Shown: positions 1 through 10,684, counted from the stretch's first letter. The stretch is DNA of 64,000 nt from Noviherbaspirillum soli (GCF_015352955.1 NZ_JACYOX010000012.1:61480-125479), one strand, 5' to 3'. Notes: a model not told the origin generated them from the letters alone. Numbers and translations: made by a program.

Positions 1-138
1 GCCCGTTCCTGGAGCGGCCGCCTGGGCGCGGCCAGCCGGGCCACCATGGACAACAGCGCCTTGATCTGGCATTACACGACGCTGCAGGGTCTTGTGTTTG
101 CGGCAGCGGTCAATGTGCTGCCGCGCATGATGGGCTGA
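1..138 (+). CDS. Cytochrome c oxidase subunit III-type C-terminus (partial)
   Basis: The window opens inside this gene; only the last 45 codons are present, in frame from base 1 to the TGA at 136-138. The tail reads DNSALIWHYTTLQGLVFAA, the pattern of the last transmembrane helix of haem-copper oxidase subunit III or of fused subunit I/III (caa3) proteins, where the DN..L.WHY motif is conserved. The protein would be an integral inner-membrane subunit of a terminal oxidase. Its stop overlaps the ATG of the next membrane gene by one base, which indicates co-translation. Whether the full protein is subunit III alone or a I+III fusion cannot be seen. Confidence 0.6.
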   Translation, partial: ARSWSGRLGAASRATMDNSALIWHYTTLQGLVFAAAVNVLPRMMG

Positions 139-476
139 TGACCATGCGCGGCGACGACCACCTGATGCCCATCCTGTTGCGTGCCAGTGCGCCGCTGCTG
201 GTCTGGGGCGCGCATTTCTTCCTGTGCTATGCCTTCATCGCGATCGGCTGCGCGGCTGGCATCGGCGGGACGATGTTGAAGGCGGTGCTGCTGGCGGCCA
301 CCGCGCTGGCGCTGGCCGCCGCGGTGGCGATGGCGGTGCGGCCCTGGCGCCGCATCAACGGCCCGGCGCCGGGGCGGCTGCGCGACCTGGCGGCGCTGTG
401 CGGCGCCGGCCTGGCCGTGATGGGCATGGGCTGGACGCTGATTCCGCTGTGGCTGCTGGGGGTTTGCGGTCGATAG
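138..476 (+). CDS. Small membrane protein of oxidase cluster
   Basis: A 112-residue protein with three predicted hydrophobic helices (about residues 12-35, 43-65 and 84-110) and a basic loop containing RPWRRINGPAPGR. It starts on the last base of the preceding oxidase gene stop, so it is translationally coupled and probably an accessory or assembly protein of that oxidase. Comparable short membrane proteins close many caa3 oxidase operons, but no catalytic or metal-binding motif is visible. Function is inferred from position only. Confidence 0.6.
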   Translation: MTMRGDDHLMPILLRASAPLLVWGAHFFLCYAFIAIGCAAGIGGTMLKAVLLAATALALAAAVAMAVRPWRRINGPAPGRLRDLAALCGAGLAVMGMGWTLIPLWLLGVCGR

Positions 477-508
477 GCTGACGGGCAGTCTTGCGGCGGA
501 GGCGCTTC

Positions 509-653
509 GGTGGAATGCCCCTGCGGGGTATTCCACCCGACGACAGTCGCTGCAGCTTCCCCGCATTGGACACGGTAGTCCCGGCACATCCAACGAGATT
601 GCAAAGCAACGCAGCCCGCAGTAGGGCGGAATACCCCGCCGGGGCATTCCGCC
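509..653. repeat. Pair of REP-like palindromes
   Basis: Two imperfect palindromes sit 87 bases apart in a gene-free stretch: 509-537 (core GGTGGAATGCCCC and its complement) and 625-653 (core GGCGGAATACCCC). The second is followed by GGTCGATCAA. The same design recurs at 33806-33913, and half of it at about 11496-11520, so this is a dispersed family rather than a local hairpin. The rest of 477-880 shows no convincing gene. Confidence 0.75.
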
Positions 654-873
654 AAGCGGTCGATCAAGGCGATGCTTCGCAGGCGCCGGCTGTATTGTGC
701 GCAACGCCAGGGGAACCAGTGCCGCCCGTAGCTTGCCAGGCGCCGCAGGCCGATGCGCAGACAGACGCCGCACCTTTCGCGTCCCGGACAAGACTGCTGC
801 GGCACACTCGACGCAATTGCAAACGAACCGGCAAGGGCACGCGCATCAAACCCGACCCTTTCGCCATCGCCGC

Positions 874-902
874 TTAAACAATTGCGCCGATCATGTTATA
901 TT
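874..902 (+). promoter_or_regulatory. Probable promoter of the mntP riboswitch transcript
   Basis: A TTAAAC -35-like hexamer (874-879) and a TATATT -10-like hexamer (897-902) are separated by 17 bases and lie just upstream of the riboswitch aptamer. The -35 match is weak (about three of six bases); the -10 is good. The position suits a start site near 909, immediately before the conserved aptamer sequence. Confidence 0.45.
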
Positions 903-909
903 CCCGCGT

Positions 910-1062
910 CCTTTGGGGAGTAGCCTGCTTCCGTCCCCCGGAAGCGCCCGCGTCAACATACTCGGCGATGTTCCATCCCGTGGCGCCGGCAGCCTAATCA
1001 GGTTGGCGAGACTAATGGCATGACGGCGCGCCCAGGTCGGGCCGCGCCGCGTGCCTTTTTTC
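910..1062 (+). ncRNA. yybP-ykoY manganese riboswitch with terminator-like platform
   Basis: The leader of mntP carries the hallmark blocks of the yybP-ykoY aptamer: TTTGGGGAGTAG at 912-923, CGTCAACATACTCG at 951-964, then GCCGGCAGCC and a GGCGAGACT element ending near 1013. A GC-rich hairpin follows (CGGCGCG at 1024-1030 pairing with CGCGCCG at 1043-1049), then a run of six T at 1056-1061, as in an intrinsic terminator. In this family Mn2+ binding to the aptamer usually favours expression of the downstream exporter; anti-termination here is inferred from that knowledge. Confidence 0.88.
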
Positions 1063-1084
1063 GTGCCCGACCCGGAATATCCAG

Positions 1085-1660
1085 ATGAATTTTGCCGCTA
1101 CCTTCCTGCTTGCCCTTGCCATGTCCACCGATGCCTTCGCCGCCGCGGTCGGCAAGGGCGCCGCACTGCATCGTCCCCATCTGCGCGAAGCTCTCCGTAC
1201 CGGCCTGATCTTCGGCGTCATCGAAGGCCTGACCCCGGTGGTCGGCTGGCTGCTGGGCCAGGTGGCGGCGCCCTATGTGTCCGCCTTCGACCACTGGATC
1301 GCCTTCGTGCTGCTGGGCGGCCTGGGGCTGCGCATGATACGGGAAGGCTGGTCGGGCGACGAGGAAGAGGCGGAAGCGGAAAAGCCGGGCCGTCATTCCT
1401 TCTGGCTGCTGGCCATCACCGGCGTGGCCACCAGCATCGACGCCATGGTGGTGGGCGTGGGCCTGGCCATCATGAATGCCGACATTGCCGTCACTGCCGC
1501 CGCGATCGGTTTCTCCACCTTCGTGATGGTGACGCTGGGCGTGATGCTTGGACGCGTGCTGGGCCGCATCGCCGGCAAGCGCGCCGAGATCATCGGCGGC
1601 ATCATCCTGATCGGCATCGGCTCGCTGATCCTGTACGAGCACCTGAGCGCGCCGGTCTAG
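1085..1660 (+). CDS. mntP: Manganese efflux pump MntP
   Basis: A 191-residue integral membrane protein of the MntP (formerly DUF204/YebN) family, the usual length. It has six hydrophobic helices arranged as two three-helix repeats with conserved acidic membrane motifs: [14 protein letters not shown] near the N-terminus and [11 protein letters not shown] in the second half. A cytoplasmic acidic loop ([10 protein letters not shown], about residues 98-108) separates the halves. It exports excess Mn2+ across the inner membrane. The yybP-ykoY riboswitch directly upstream independently supports the manganese assignment. Its TAG stop overlaps the stop of the convergent GGDEF gene (shared CTAG). Confidence 0.95.
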   Translation: MNFAATFLLALAMSTDAFAAAVGKGAALHRPHLREALRTGLIFGVIEGLTPVVGWLLGQVAAPYVSAFDHWIAFVLLGGLGLRMIREGWSGDEEEAEAEKPGRHSFWLLAITGVATSIDAMVVGVGLAIMNADIAVTAAAIGFSTFVMVTLGVMLGRVLGRIAGKRAEIIGGIILIGIGSLILYEHLSAPV

Positions 1661-2745
1661 AAAATCTCCACGCTGCCGCTCGGCGACTGCACCTGCAGCA
1701 GCCGCGCGGCCACCAGCTGGTCGTACAGCTGGATCTGGTTGCGGCCATGCTGTTTCGCATAATAGAGCGCCTGGTCGGCATGGCCCAGGATCACCACCGG
1801 CGCGTCGCTGCTGATGCTGGCATAGCCCACGCTGACGGTGACCCGGCCCACCTGCGGAAAATCATGCTCCTCCACGGCCTTGCGAAACCGCTCGAAGGCC
1901 AGCGACGCATTCTTCAGCGTGACCGCGCGCAGCAGCACCACGAACTCCTCGCCGCCAAAGCGGAAGATGCGCTCGTTGGAGCGGAAGGAGGCCTTGAGCA
2001 TATTGGCCACCAGGATCAGCACCTCGTCGCCGTACACGTGGCCGAAGCGGTCATTGATGTTCTTGAAGTGGTCGATGTCGACCACCGCCAGCCAGTTCTC
2101 CCTGGCCTGCGCGCTGTGCCGCCGCTCGGCGCGGCCGGGCAGCTGCGGCTGGCGGGCATGGCCGCCCTGCGCGGTCATGCGGGCGAAGCGGGTATCGAAG
2201 GTGCGGCGGTTGAGCAGCCCGGTCAGGGCGTCGCGCTCGCTGTAGTCGATCAGGTTCTTGTGGTTGGCATAGACCTGGACGATGCCCCTGATCAGCGCCC
2301 TGGTGTCGGCGTCGCAGGGAGCGGCGTATTCCAGCCTGACGCAGCAGCAGACCCGGTCGCCCAGGCAGACCGGCAGCCAGAGCAGGCAATGGCCGTTGCC
2401 ATCCGTCTGTTCCAGTTCGACCGCCTTGCGCCGGATGGCATCGGCCAGCGCGGCATCGCAGGGAATCACGCGCACCGATTTTTCCGGGTCGGCCGGTGCT
2501 TCGAACTCGCAGCGGACGCGGCCATCGTCGTGCATCGTCACCCTGGCCTGCAGGAAGAAGTCATCCGCCGACTGGATCACGGTCAGCGTGGCCACCGACA
2601 GCGCGCCGGTAAGCTGATGCAGGGCAGAAGCCAGCGCGATATCCAGCGGCTCGTGCTCGCGGCAGCGGGTGATCTCGGCAAAATGAAAAAGGAGCAAGTC
2701 CAAGCGCAGTCCTCGGGAAGGGCAATGCAGGGAGCGGCCTTGCAA
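1657..2745 (-). CDS. Diguanylate cyclase (GGDEF protein)
   Basis: A 362-residue protein. The C-terminal half (about 190-345) is a GGDEF domain with [13 protein letters not shown], the metal-binding [16 protein letters not shown], an intact GGEEF active loop near residue 268 and SVGYA, so it should make c-di-GMP from two GTP. The inhibitory I-site position five residues before GGEEF reads RSNE instead of RxxD, so product inhibition may be weak. The N-terminal 170 residues have no transmembrane helix and look like a GAF-type sensor, with an unusual CCCV stretch. It lies 54 bases downstream of the EAL-domain gene on the same strand, suggesting co-expression of synthesis and breakdown enzymes. 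Confidence 0.9.
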   Translation of the reverse strand: MQGRSLHCPSRGLRLDLLLFHFAEITRCREHEPLDIALASALHQLTGALSVATLTVIQSADDFFLQARVTMHDDGRVRCEFEAPADPEKSVRVIPCDAALADAIRRKAVELEQTDGNGHCLLWLPVCLGDRVCCCVRLEYAAPCDADTRALIRGIVQVYANHKNLIDYSERDALTGLLNRRTFDTRFARMTAQGGHARQPQLPGRAERRHSAQARENWLAVVDIDHFKNINDRFGHVYGDEVLILVANMLKASFRSNERIFRFGGEEFVVLLRAVTLKNASLAFERFRKAVEEHDFPQVGRVTVSVGYASISSDAPVVILGHADQALYYAKQHGRNQIQLYDQLVAARLLQVQSPSGSVEIF

Positions 2746-2799
2746 ATCGTAAATGGCCTGCGTGCATCAAACGGTTGACATGCTACCGCATTCGGCGTG

Positions 2800-5493
2800 T
2801 CAGCCGTTGATTGCGCCGGCTTCCGGCGCTGGACTTCCGGCCGGTGCGGCGGCGGCGTTCCGGGCGCGCAGCAGCAGGGGCACCGCCTCGGCTTCAAGCG
2901 GGCGGCTGAACAGGTAACCCTGATAGGCATGACAGCCGAGTTCGCGCAACAGTTCGAGTTGCCGCGGCGTTTCCACCCCTTCGGCCACCACTGTCATCTT
3001 CAGTCCGTGGCACAGGCTGACGATGGTGCGCACGATGGCCAGGCTGTCTTCGTCGTGGCCGAGGTCGCGGATGAAGGCGCGGTCGATTTTCAGGCACTGG
3101 GCCGGGAGGCGTTTCAGGTAGGCGAGGCTGGAATAGCCGGTGCCGAAGTCGTCGATGGCGATATCCACGCCCAGCGAGCGGATGTCATGCAGCAGCACGT
3201 CGATATCCTCATGGCTGGCCATCACCGTGCTTTCGGTGATCTCCAGCTCCAGGCTGCCGGGCGCGATGCTGCTGGCGGCGAGGCACTGGCGCAGCATCGG
3301 GACCAGTGCGTCGCGGTGAAACTGCCGCGGCGACAGGTTCACCGCCACCTTTACCTGTTGTCCCAGGCTGTCCTGCCAGGCGCGCATCTGGCGGCATGCT
3401 TCCTCCACCACCCAGGCGCCGATGCTGACGATAGCGCCGCTGGCCTCGGCGATCGGAATGAAGCGCGTCGGCGGCACGTCGCCCAGCACCGGGCTGGTCC
3501 AGCGCAGCAGGGCTTCGAAGCCGGTGACGCGGCCGCTCGGGATGTCGACCTTGGGCTGGTAGACCAGCCGCAGTTCGCCGCGCTGCAGTGCCTGGCGCAG
3601 CTGGCTTTCCATCGCAAGCCGCTCGTCCAGCACCAGGTGGCTGCTTTCGGAGAAGAACTGGACGGCATCCTGCCCCTCGCCGGCGGCGCGGTGGCGCGCC
3701 ACGTCGGCGCGGCGCAGCAGCTCCTCGGCCGCGCTGCCGTCGTCGGAGGAGGAAGCGATGCCGATCGCGGGGCCGAGATAGAAGTCGCGCTGGCCGACCG
3801 GCATCGCGTCCGACAGCGCGCCATGCAGCCTGGCGGCGAAGGCGGCCAGGCTGCCGCGTCCGTCGTCGCAGCGGATCGAAAGCGCGAACTGGTTGCTCAT
3901 GGTCCGCGCCAGCGAGGCATCCGGTGCGGCCTGGCGCAGCAGTTGCGCCACCTGCCTGAGCAGGGTATCGCCGGCCGCATGGCCCATCAGGTCGATGATT
4001 TCCTGCAGCCGTTCCAGCGACAGCGCCAATACGCCCACGCATTCGCCGCTGGCGGCAGCGGCATGGATTTCAGCGTCCAGAGTGCGCAGGAAGCGCGCCT
4101 GATTGGGCAGTTCGGTCAGCAGGTCGAAGTCGGCCAGGTAGGCCAGCCGCACTTCGGCCATCTTGCGTTCGGAGATGTCGGTGCGCACGCAGACGATCTG
4201 GGCTTCGCCGGTGTCGCTGATCAGGCGCGACGTGGTGCTGATGAAGGTGCGCAGTTCCCCGGCGCTGTCCACGACCTCGGTTTCGTCGACCATGTCGCCG
4301 GCGCCGGCCAGCACCTGGGCATAGGTCTGTTCGCGCTCGCCGGCGCCATGCGCATCCGGCGTTTCCTGTTCCAGCCGGCCCAGCAGTTCCTCGCGCCGCT
4401 TGCCGGCGAAACGGCAATAGGCATCGTTGACCAGCACGAAGCGGCGCTGGCTGTCGAGCACATACACCGGGCTGGCGATGGCGCCGAGGATGCTGCCCAG
4501 GTAATCGGCGCTCCTGGCCAGCCTCGCCTCGCTGGCGCCCAGCTTCTCGATCAGCGCGGAACGGCGCGCCGCATCGCGCGAGATGCGCCAGGCCATGACG
4601 GAAAGCGAAAGGGTGGCCAGGCCTAGCAGGCCCACGGCAATCGCCACCCGCTCGTGCCAGAACGCCAGCGCGTCCTCCTTGTCCATGCCGGCGATCGTCA
4701 CCAGCGGATAATTGCGCACCTTGCTGTAGCCGTAGATGCGGCGCACGCCGTGGGTCGGGCTGGTGGCTTCGAAGGTGCCGGCGGCGGACGCCGGCAACTG
4801 TGTCTGGAACAGCGGCGTGGCGGCGAACGAGCGGCCGACCGCGCCCGCCGCCGCCGGCCCGCGCGCCAGCATGGTGCCATCGCCGTGCATCAGCGTGATC
4901 GAGCCGCCGCTGTCCAGGGCCACTTGCGCATAGAGATTGACGAAATAGGCCGAGTCGATGCGCGCCACCATGGCGCCGATGCGTCGGCCACCGTCGTCGA
5001 GCAGCGGGCGGCCCAGGGTCAGGATGCCGCGTCCGCTGGCGGCATCGATGGCGCTGATGGTAATTGCGAGGGTATCGTCCGGGCCGGGAACCGCGTTCGC
5101 CGGCATGTCCGGCGGCAGCGGGCTGCCTGTCAGCAGATGGCCGTCCCGGTCCAGCAGCGAGATGCCCAGCACATCGCGCGGCAGCGGCGGCCGGCGCATT
5201 GCCGGGCGCTTGCTGTCGCGGGGCGCGGTGCTTTCCAGGTAGTCCTCGCGTGCATTGTCCAGCAGCCGGTCCAGCGCATAGGCGGCACTTGCGGTCTGCG
5301 CCGAAAAGGCCGTGGCCAGGTTGCGCAGGTTGTTCGCTTCCTGCCGCAGCGTGTCGTGATAGCTCGCCGTCAGCGCCAGCGCGGTGCAGAGCACCATGAC
5401 CGCCAAGAGCGCGATGGCGGCAATGCAAAGCCGCGGCCGCGGCGGCAGCGCCGGCGCATGCGGGGCAGTGAACAGTTTGCTGGAAGGAAACAT
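2800..5493 (-). CDS. Membrane PAS-GGDEF-EAL phosphodiesterase
   Basis: An 897-residue multidomain protein. Two hydrophobic helices (about 22-46 and 285-305) flank a periplasmic sensor resembling dCache/CHASE domains. A PAS domain (about 320-435), a degenerate GGDEF domain (about 450-600, with SNQFALS where GGDEF should be) and an EAL domain (about 620-870) follow. The EAL domain keeps its catalytic and metal-binding motifs: EALLRW, NLSPRQF, ELEITES, DDFGTGYSSL, KIDRAFI, EGVE and QGYLFS. It is therefore predicted to hydrolyse c-di-GMP, with the dead GGDEF domain acting at most as a GTP-sensing module. Flagellar genes and a YcgR-like c-di-GMP receptor elsewhere in the window fit a motility role, by inference. 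Confidence 0.9.
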   Translation of the reverse strand: MFPSSKLFTAPHAPALPPRPRLCIAAIALLAVMVLCTALALTASYHDTLRQEANNLRNLATAFSAQTASAAYALDRLLDNAREDYLESTAPRDSKRPAMRRPPLPRDVLGISLLDRDGHLLTGSPLPPDMPANAVPGPDDTLAITISAIDAASGRGILTLGRPLLDDGGRRIGAMVARIDSAYFVNLYAQVALDSGGSITLMHGDGTMLARGPAAAGAVGRSFAATPLFQTQLPASAAGTFEATSPTHGVRRIYGYSKVRNYPLVTIAGMDKEDALAFWHERVAIAVGLLGLATLSLSVMAWRISRDAARRSALIEKLGASEARLARSADYLGSILGAIASPVYVLDSQRRFVLVNDAYCRFAGKRREELLGRLEQETPDAHGAGEREQTYAQVLAGAGDMVDETEVVDSAGELRTFISTTSRLISDTGEAQIVCVRTDISERKMAEVRLAYLADFDLLTELPNQARFLRTLDAEIHAAAASGECVGVLALSLERLQEIIDLMGHAAGDTLLRQVAQLLRQAAPDASLARTMSNQFALSIRCDDGRGSLAAFAARLHGALSDAMPVGQRDFYLGPAIGIASSSDDGSAAEELLRRADVARHRAAGEGQDAVQFFSESSHLVLDERLAMESQLRQALQRGELRLVYQPKVDIPSGRVTGFEALLRWTSPVLGDVPPTRFIPIAEASGAIVSIGAWVVEEACRQMRAWQDSLGQQVKVAVNLSPRQFHRDALVPMLRQCLAASSIAPGSLELEITESTVMASHEDIDVLLHDIRSLGVDIAIDDFGTGYSSLAYLKRLPAQCLKIDRAFIRDLGHDEDSLAIVRTIVSLCHGLKMTVVAEGVETPRQLELLRELGCHAYQGYLFSRPLEAEAVPLLLRARNAAAAPAGSPAPEAGAING

Positions 5494-5779
5494 GCGGCGG
5501 CTGGTGATTCGATCGGCAGGCAGTCTTGACCCTCGACAACTGGGCCGCCGCTACTCTACTGCATACCAGCCAAAACTGCGTGCGATTATTAAGCATTCTG
5601 TCTGATAATGTTTACATTCTGGATAAAAAGTTAATTTTTTCTCGACTTTACTTGGCTTCGTTCGGCTGATAACATTGGCCGATAATGAAACGGTGTTTTG
5701 CTATGCAGAACAAATCCGGCGCGTCGGTGAGCATGATCTGCCGCGCGGCCACGAGCATGAAGTTCGAGGAGACGAGAAG
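5494..5779. other. AT-rich divergent intergenic region
   Basis: This separates the divergent EAL gene and SDR operon and must hold the promoters of both. 5575-5690 is AT-rich against the local background and contains GCTGATAA and GCCGATAA (5665-5685), which resemble FliA -10 boxes. No TAAA -35 box lies at the right distance, so I do not call a FliA promoter. An in-frame extension upstream of the SDR start (from 5675) is rejected because only 5780 has a ribosome-binding site. Confidence 0.4.
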
Positions 5780-6553
5780 ATGAGCGTGAAACAGTTATTC
5801 AGCCTGGATGGCAAGGTCGCCCTGATTACCGGCGGCTCCCGCGGCCTGGGCTTGCAGATGGCCGAAGCGCTGGCCGAGATGGGCTGCCGTCTTGCCATCA
5901 CGGCGCGCAAGGACGACGAGCTGCAGGAAGCCAAACGGCACCTCGAAGCGCAGGGCGCCGAAGTGCTGACCATTGCCAGCGACCTGTCCGACACCGCCGG
6001 CATTCCGGCCATGGTGGAGCAGGTGGTGCAGCGCTACGGCGCCATCGACATCCTGGTCAACAATGCCGGCGCCACCTGGAATGCGCCCGCCGAGGACTAT
6101 CCAGACCATGCCTGGCACAAGGTGATGAACCTGAACGTGGATGCGCTGTTCTTCGTCGCCCGCGAAGTCGCGCGGCGCTGCATGATCCCGCGGCAGTCGG
6201 GCAAGATCATCAACATCGCCTCGGTCGCCGGCCTGCGCGGCAGCGCCACCAACGTCACCACGGTGGCCTATCACACTTCCAAGGCCGCGGCGGTGAACAT
6301 GACCCGCGCGCTGGCGTCCGAATGGGGCAAGTACAACATTAACGTCAATGCGATCTGCCCCGGCTTCTTTCCATCGAAGATGTCGGCCGGCCTGCTGGAA
6401 AAGGTGGGAGAGGGCATCATCGCCCGGGCGCCGCTGCACCGCATCGGCGGCGACGAGGACCTGAAGGGCTCGGTGGTCTTCCTTGCCAGCGAGGCCTCGC
6501 GCCACATCACCGGCCAGGCGCTGGCGGTGGATGGCGGCGTCAGCGCCGTCTAG
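5780..6553 (+). CDS. SDR-family oxidoreductase
   Basis: A 257-residue classical short-chain dehydrogenase. The Rossmann motif TGGSRGLG is near residue 15, NNAG near 93, and the catalytic Ser plus YHTSK (Tyr/Lys) near 150-170; a VDGG C-terminal motif closes the fold. I chose ATG 5780 because GAGGAGACGAGAAG precedes it; upstream in-frame codons lack such a site. It opens a five-gene same-strand operon with a sugar-kinase-like APH protein, an acyl-CoA dehydrogenase and a CoA ligase. By analogy with LvaD of the P. putida lva pathway it could reduce a 4-keto acyl-CoA to the 4-hydroxy compound. The SDR call is firm; the substrate is inference. Confidence 0.85.
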   Translation: MSVKQLFSLDGKVALITGGSRGLGLQMAEALAEMGCRLAITARKDDELQEAKRHLEAQGAEVLTIASDLSDTAGIPAMVEQVVQRYGAIDILVNNAGATWNAPAEDYPDHAWHKVMNLNVDALFFVAREVARRCMIPRQSGKIINIASVAGLRGSATNVTTVAYHTSKAAAVNMTRALASEWGKYNINVNAICPGFFPSKMSAGLLEKVGEGIIARAPLHRIGGDEDLKGSVVFLASEASRHITGQALAVDGGVSAV

Positions 6554-6607
6554 TTTTCCGATTCCATTCAACGCTTCAAAGGGACGGCGCGCGCGTCGTT
6601 GCATTCC

Positions 6608-7690
6608 ATGAGTTCAGATCCGCAAGACCGCTTTACAGGCACCCGGCCGGTAGCGCCGCAGCATGCCTTCGACACCGCCAAACTGGCCGCCTTCATGCGC
6701 GGCCATGTCGAGGGCTACAGCGGCGAGCTGCAGGTGGAGCAGTTCAAGGGTGGCCAGTCCAACCCCACCTTTCTGCTTTCCGCCGGCGGCAGGAAATACG
6801 TACTGCGGCGCAAGCCGCCCGGCACGCTGCTGCCCTCGGCCCATGCGGTGGACCGCGAATACCGGGTCATCAGCGCGCTGGCCGATACCGATGTGCCGGT
6901 CGCCAAGGCTTATGCGCTGTGCGAGGATGAAAGCATCATCGGCACCGCCTTCTACATCATGGATTACGTGCAGGGCCGCATTCTGTGGAATTCTGCGCTG
7001 CCCGACCATACGCCGGCCGAGCGGGCCGCGCTGTTCGACGAGATGAACCGGGTGATCGCCGCGCTGCACAGCGTGGACTACCAGGCTGTCGGCCTGGAAG
7101 GCTATGGCAAGCCGGGCAACTATCTGGAACGCCAGGTGGCCCGCTGGACCAAGCAATATCGCGCTTCCGAGACGGAAAGGATCGAGGCGGTGGAAAACCT
7201 GATCGCCTGGCTGCCGGCCAACATCCCGGCCGGCGACGAGACCCGCATCGTGCATGGCGACTACCGCATCGACAATGTGATCTTCCATCCGACCGAGCCG
7301 AAGATCCTGGCGGTGCTGGACTGGGAACTATCGACGCTGGGCCATCCGCTGGCCGACTTCGCCTACCACTGCATGACCTGGCGCATGCCGCCGGGCCCGT
7401 CGCGCGGCATGGCCGGGCTGGACCTGCCGGCGCTGGGCATCCCGACGGAGGAGCAATACCTGGAAGCCTACTGCCGCCGCACCGGCCGCGCCGACATTTC
7501 CAGGAGCGACTGGGAGTACTACATGGTGTTCAACATGTTCCGCCTGACCGGCATCCTGCAGGGCATCATGGCGCGGGCGCTGCAGGGCAACGCCTCCAGC
7601 GCCGAGGCGATGGTGGCCGGCAAGCGCGCCCGCCCTCTGGCCGAGCTGGCCTGGCAACTGGTGGAACGCAATCAGCAACGCGCAAGTTAA
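6608..7690 (+). CDS. APH-type phosphotransferase (ACAD10/11 kinase-like)
   Basis: A 360-residue protein of the aminoglycoside-phosphotransferase fold. It has a nucleotide-binding GGQSNPTFLL and VLRRKPPG (Lys) region, the catalytic HGDYRIDNVIF motif near residue 220 and a metal-binding DWELSTLGHPLAD. In this subfamily the substrate is not an antibiotic. Homologues form the N-terminal half of human ACAD10/11 and the bacterial LvaA, which phosphorylate 4-hydroxyacyl-CoA so that a dehydrogenase-fold enzyme can eliminate the phosphate. Here the kinase is a separate gene followed 21 bases later by the acyl-CoA dehydrogenase, the split version of that fusion. ATG 6608 is preferred over a TTG nine bases upstream; the RBS is weak. 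Confidence 0.85.
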   Translation: MSSDPQDRFTGTRPVAPQHAFDTAKLAAFMRGHVEGYSGELQVEQFKGGQSNPTFLLSAGGRKYVLRRKPPGTLLPSAHAVDREYRVISALADTDVPVAKAYALCEDESIIGTAFYIMDYVQGRILWNSALPDHTPAERAALFDEMNRVIAALHSVDYQAVGLEGYGKPGNYLERQVARWTKQYRASETERIEAVENLIAWLPANIPAGDETRIVHGDYRIDNVIFHPTEPKILAVLDWELSTLGHPLADFAYHCMTWRMPPGPSRGMAGLDLPALGIPTEEQYLEAYCRRTGRADISRSDWEYYMVFNMFRLTGILQGIMARALQGNASSAEAMVAGKRARPLAELAWQLVERNQQRAS

Positions 7691-7711
7691 TCGAGACAAC
7701 AGGAGACAACG

Positions 7712-8935
<1,224 letters not shown>

Positions 8936-8965
8936 TCGCAGTACGTTTTAGAGGAAGCCGTATCC

Positions 8966-10639
8966 ATGTCGGACCGTCACCTGGCCTTCTGGCCCAAGAA
9001 TCAGCCGCGGCACCTGACGCTGCCGCGGACCAATCTGTTCTTCAACGCCGAGGTCTCGGCGGCGCGTTACCCGGACAAGCCTTTCCTGGTGTACTACGAC
9101 ACGCCGGTGACCTTCCTGCAGTTCAGGCAGGAAGCCGAGCGCATCGCCGGCTTCCTGCAGCAGGAATGCGGCGTGAAGAAGGGGGACCGGGTGCTGCTGT
9201 ACATGCAGAACAGCCCGCAGTTCGTGCTGGCCTATTACGGCATCCTGCGCGCCGATGCGGTGGTGGTGCCGGTCAACCCGATGAACATGACCGAGGAACT
9301 GCGGCATTACGTCAGCGACACCGGCGCCAAGGTGGCCTTCGCGCCGCAGGACCTGCTGGCCAACATCGCGCCGCTGCTGGACGAGGGCCTGGAGCACGTC
9401 GTGGTGGCGGCCTATTCGGACTACATCCGCACCGGGCATGACTATCCGGCGCCGGCATTCATCACCGCGCCGCGCGAGCCGGTGGCGGGCGCCGGCCTGA
9501 CCGCCTGGAGCGACATGCTGGCGCGCGACCTGCAGCCCGGCCCGATGACGGCCGGCCCGGACGACCTGGCGGTGATGCCCTATACCTCGGGCACCACCGG
9601 CCATCCCAAGGGCTGCATGCATACCCATCGCAGCGTGATGTACAACGCGGTGGCCGGCATGACCTGGGTCGGCACCTTGCCCGATTCGGTGCTGCTGTCG
9701 GTGCTGCCGTTCTTCCATGTGACCGGCATGCAGGGCAGCATGAACACGCCGCTGTATGCCGGCGCCACGCTGGTGATGCTGCCGCGCTGGGACCGCGACG
9801 TGGCCGCGCGCCTGATACAGCGCTACCGGGTCAACGGCGTGCAGCTGATCTCGGCGATGGTGGTGGACCTGCTGTCGCATCCCGGCATCGGCGAGTACGA
9901 CCTGTCGTCGATCAATCGCATCAGCGGCGGCGGCGCGGCGATGCCGGAAGCGATTGCGCAAAAGCTCAACGACATGCTGGGCATCCCGTACGTGGAAGGC
10001 TATGGCATGTCGGAGACCATGGCCGCCACCCATCTGAACCCGATGCAGCGGCCCAAGAAGCAATGCCTGGGCATGCCGCTGTACGACGTCGACTCGCGGG
10101 TGATCGACGCCCACACGCTGCTCGAAGTGGCGCAGGGCGAGTCGGGCGAGATCATCGTCAGCGGGCCGCAGGTGATGCAGGGCTACTGGAACAATCCCGG
10201 CGCGACCCAGGACGCCTTCATCGAGCGCGACGGCAAGCGCTTCCTGCGCACCGGCGACATCGGCATGATCGACGAGGACGGCTACTTCTTCATGGTCGAC
10301 CGCCTGAAGCGCATGATCAACGCATCCGGCTTCAAGGTCTGGCCAGCCGAGGTGGAGGCGCTGATGTACCACCATCCGGCCATCCAGGAAGCCTGCATCA
10401 TCGCCGCGCCCGACGAGAAGCGCGGCGAGACGGTCAAGGCGGTGGTGGTGCTCAAGGAAGCATATCGCGGCAAGGTCAGCGAGCAGGACATCATCGACTG
10501 GGCGCACGAGAACATGGCGGCCTACAAGAGCCCGCGCATCATCGAGTTCCGCGACGCCTTGCCCAAGTCCGGCTCGGGCAAGGTGATGTGGCGCGAGATG
10601 CAGGAACAGGCCATGGCAGCTGCAAAGGCCGCCGGCTAG
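8966..10639 (+). CDS. AMP-forming acyl-CoA ligase
   Basis: A 557-residue ANL-superfamily enzyme with all expected motifs: the phosphate-binding YTSGTTGHPKGC near residue 210, GYGMSE, TGDIGMIDEDGYFFMVDRLK in the hinge region and the catalytic lysine in PKSGSGKVMW near the C-terminus. It activates a carboxylic acid with ATP to an acyl adenylate and then a CoA thioester. In this operon it would activate the acid consumed by the kinase and dehydrogenase, like LvaE. An AGAGGAAG RBS lies upstream of ATG 8966. Chain length and substituent specificity cannot be read from the sequence. Confidence 0.92.
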   Translation: MSDRHLAFWPKNQPRHLTLPRTNLFFNAEVSAARYPDKPFLVYYDTPVTFLQFRQEAERIAGFLQQECGVKKGDRVLLYMQNSPQFVLAYYGILRADAVVVPVNPMNMTEELRHYVSDTGAKVAFAPQDLLANIAPLLDEGLEHVVVAAYSDYIRTGHDYPAPAFITAPREPVAGAGLTAWSDMLARDLQPGPMTAGPDDLAVMPYTSGTTGHPKGCMHTHRSVMYNAVAGMTWVGTLPDSVLLSVLPFFHVTGMQGSMNTPLYAGATLVMLPRWDRDVAARLIQRYRVNGVQLISAMVVDLLSHPGIGEYDLSSINRISGGGAAMPEAIAQKLNDMLGIPYVEGYGMSETMAATHLNPMQRPKKQCLGMPLYDVDSRVIDAHTLLEVAQGESGEIIVSGPQVMQGYWNNPGATQDAFIERDGKRFLRTGDIGMIDEDGYFFMVDRLKRMINASGFKVWPAEVEALMYHHPAIQEACIIAAPDEKRGETVKAVVVLKEAYRGKVSEQDIIDWAHENMAAYKSPRIIEFRDALPKSGSGKVMWREMQEQAMAAAKAAG

Positions 10640-10684
10640 CACTTTGCACTTTATGCACACAATGCAAACGAGGAGGAGACACGC

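Noticed and set aside
2797..4626. 609-codon plus-strand frame over the EAL gene
   Set aside because: Shadow of a strongly motif-supported minus-strand gene.
5662..5690. FliA promoter for the SDR operon
   Set aside because: GCTGATAA and GCCGATAA boxes are present, but no TAAA -35 lies 11 bases upstream of either.
6608..7690. Aminoglycoside resistance kinase
   Set aside because: The APH fold is shared, but the operon context (acyl-CoA dehydrogenase, CoA ligase) fits the ACAD10/11 or LvaA subfamily.
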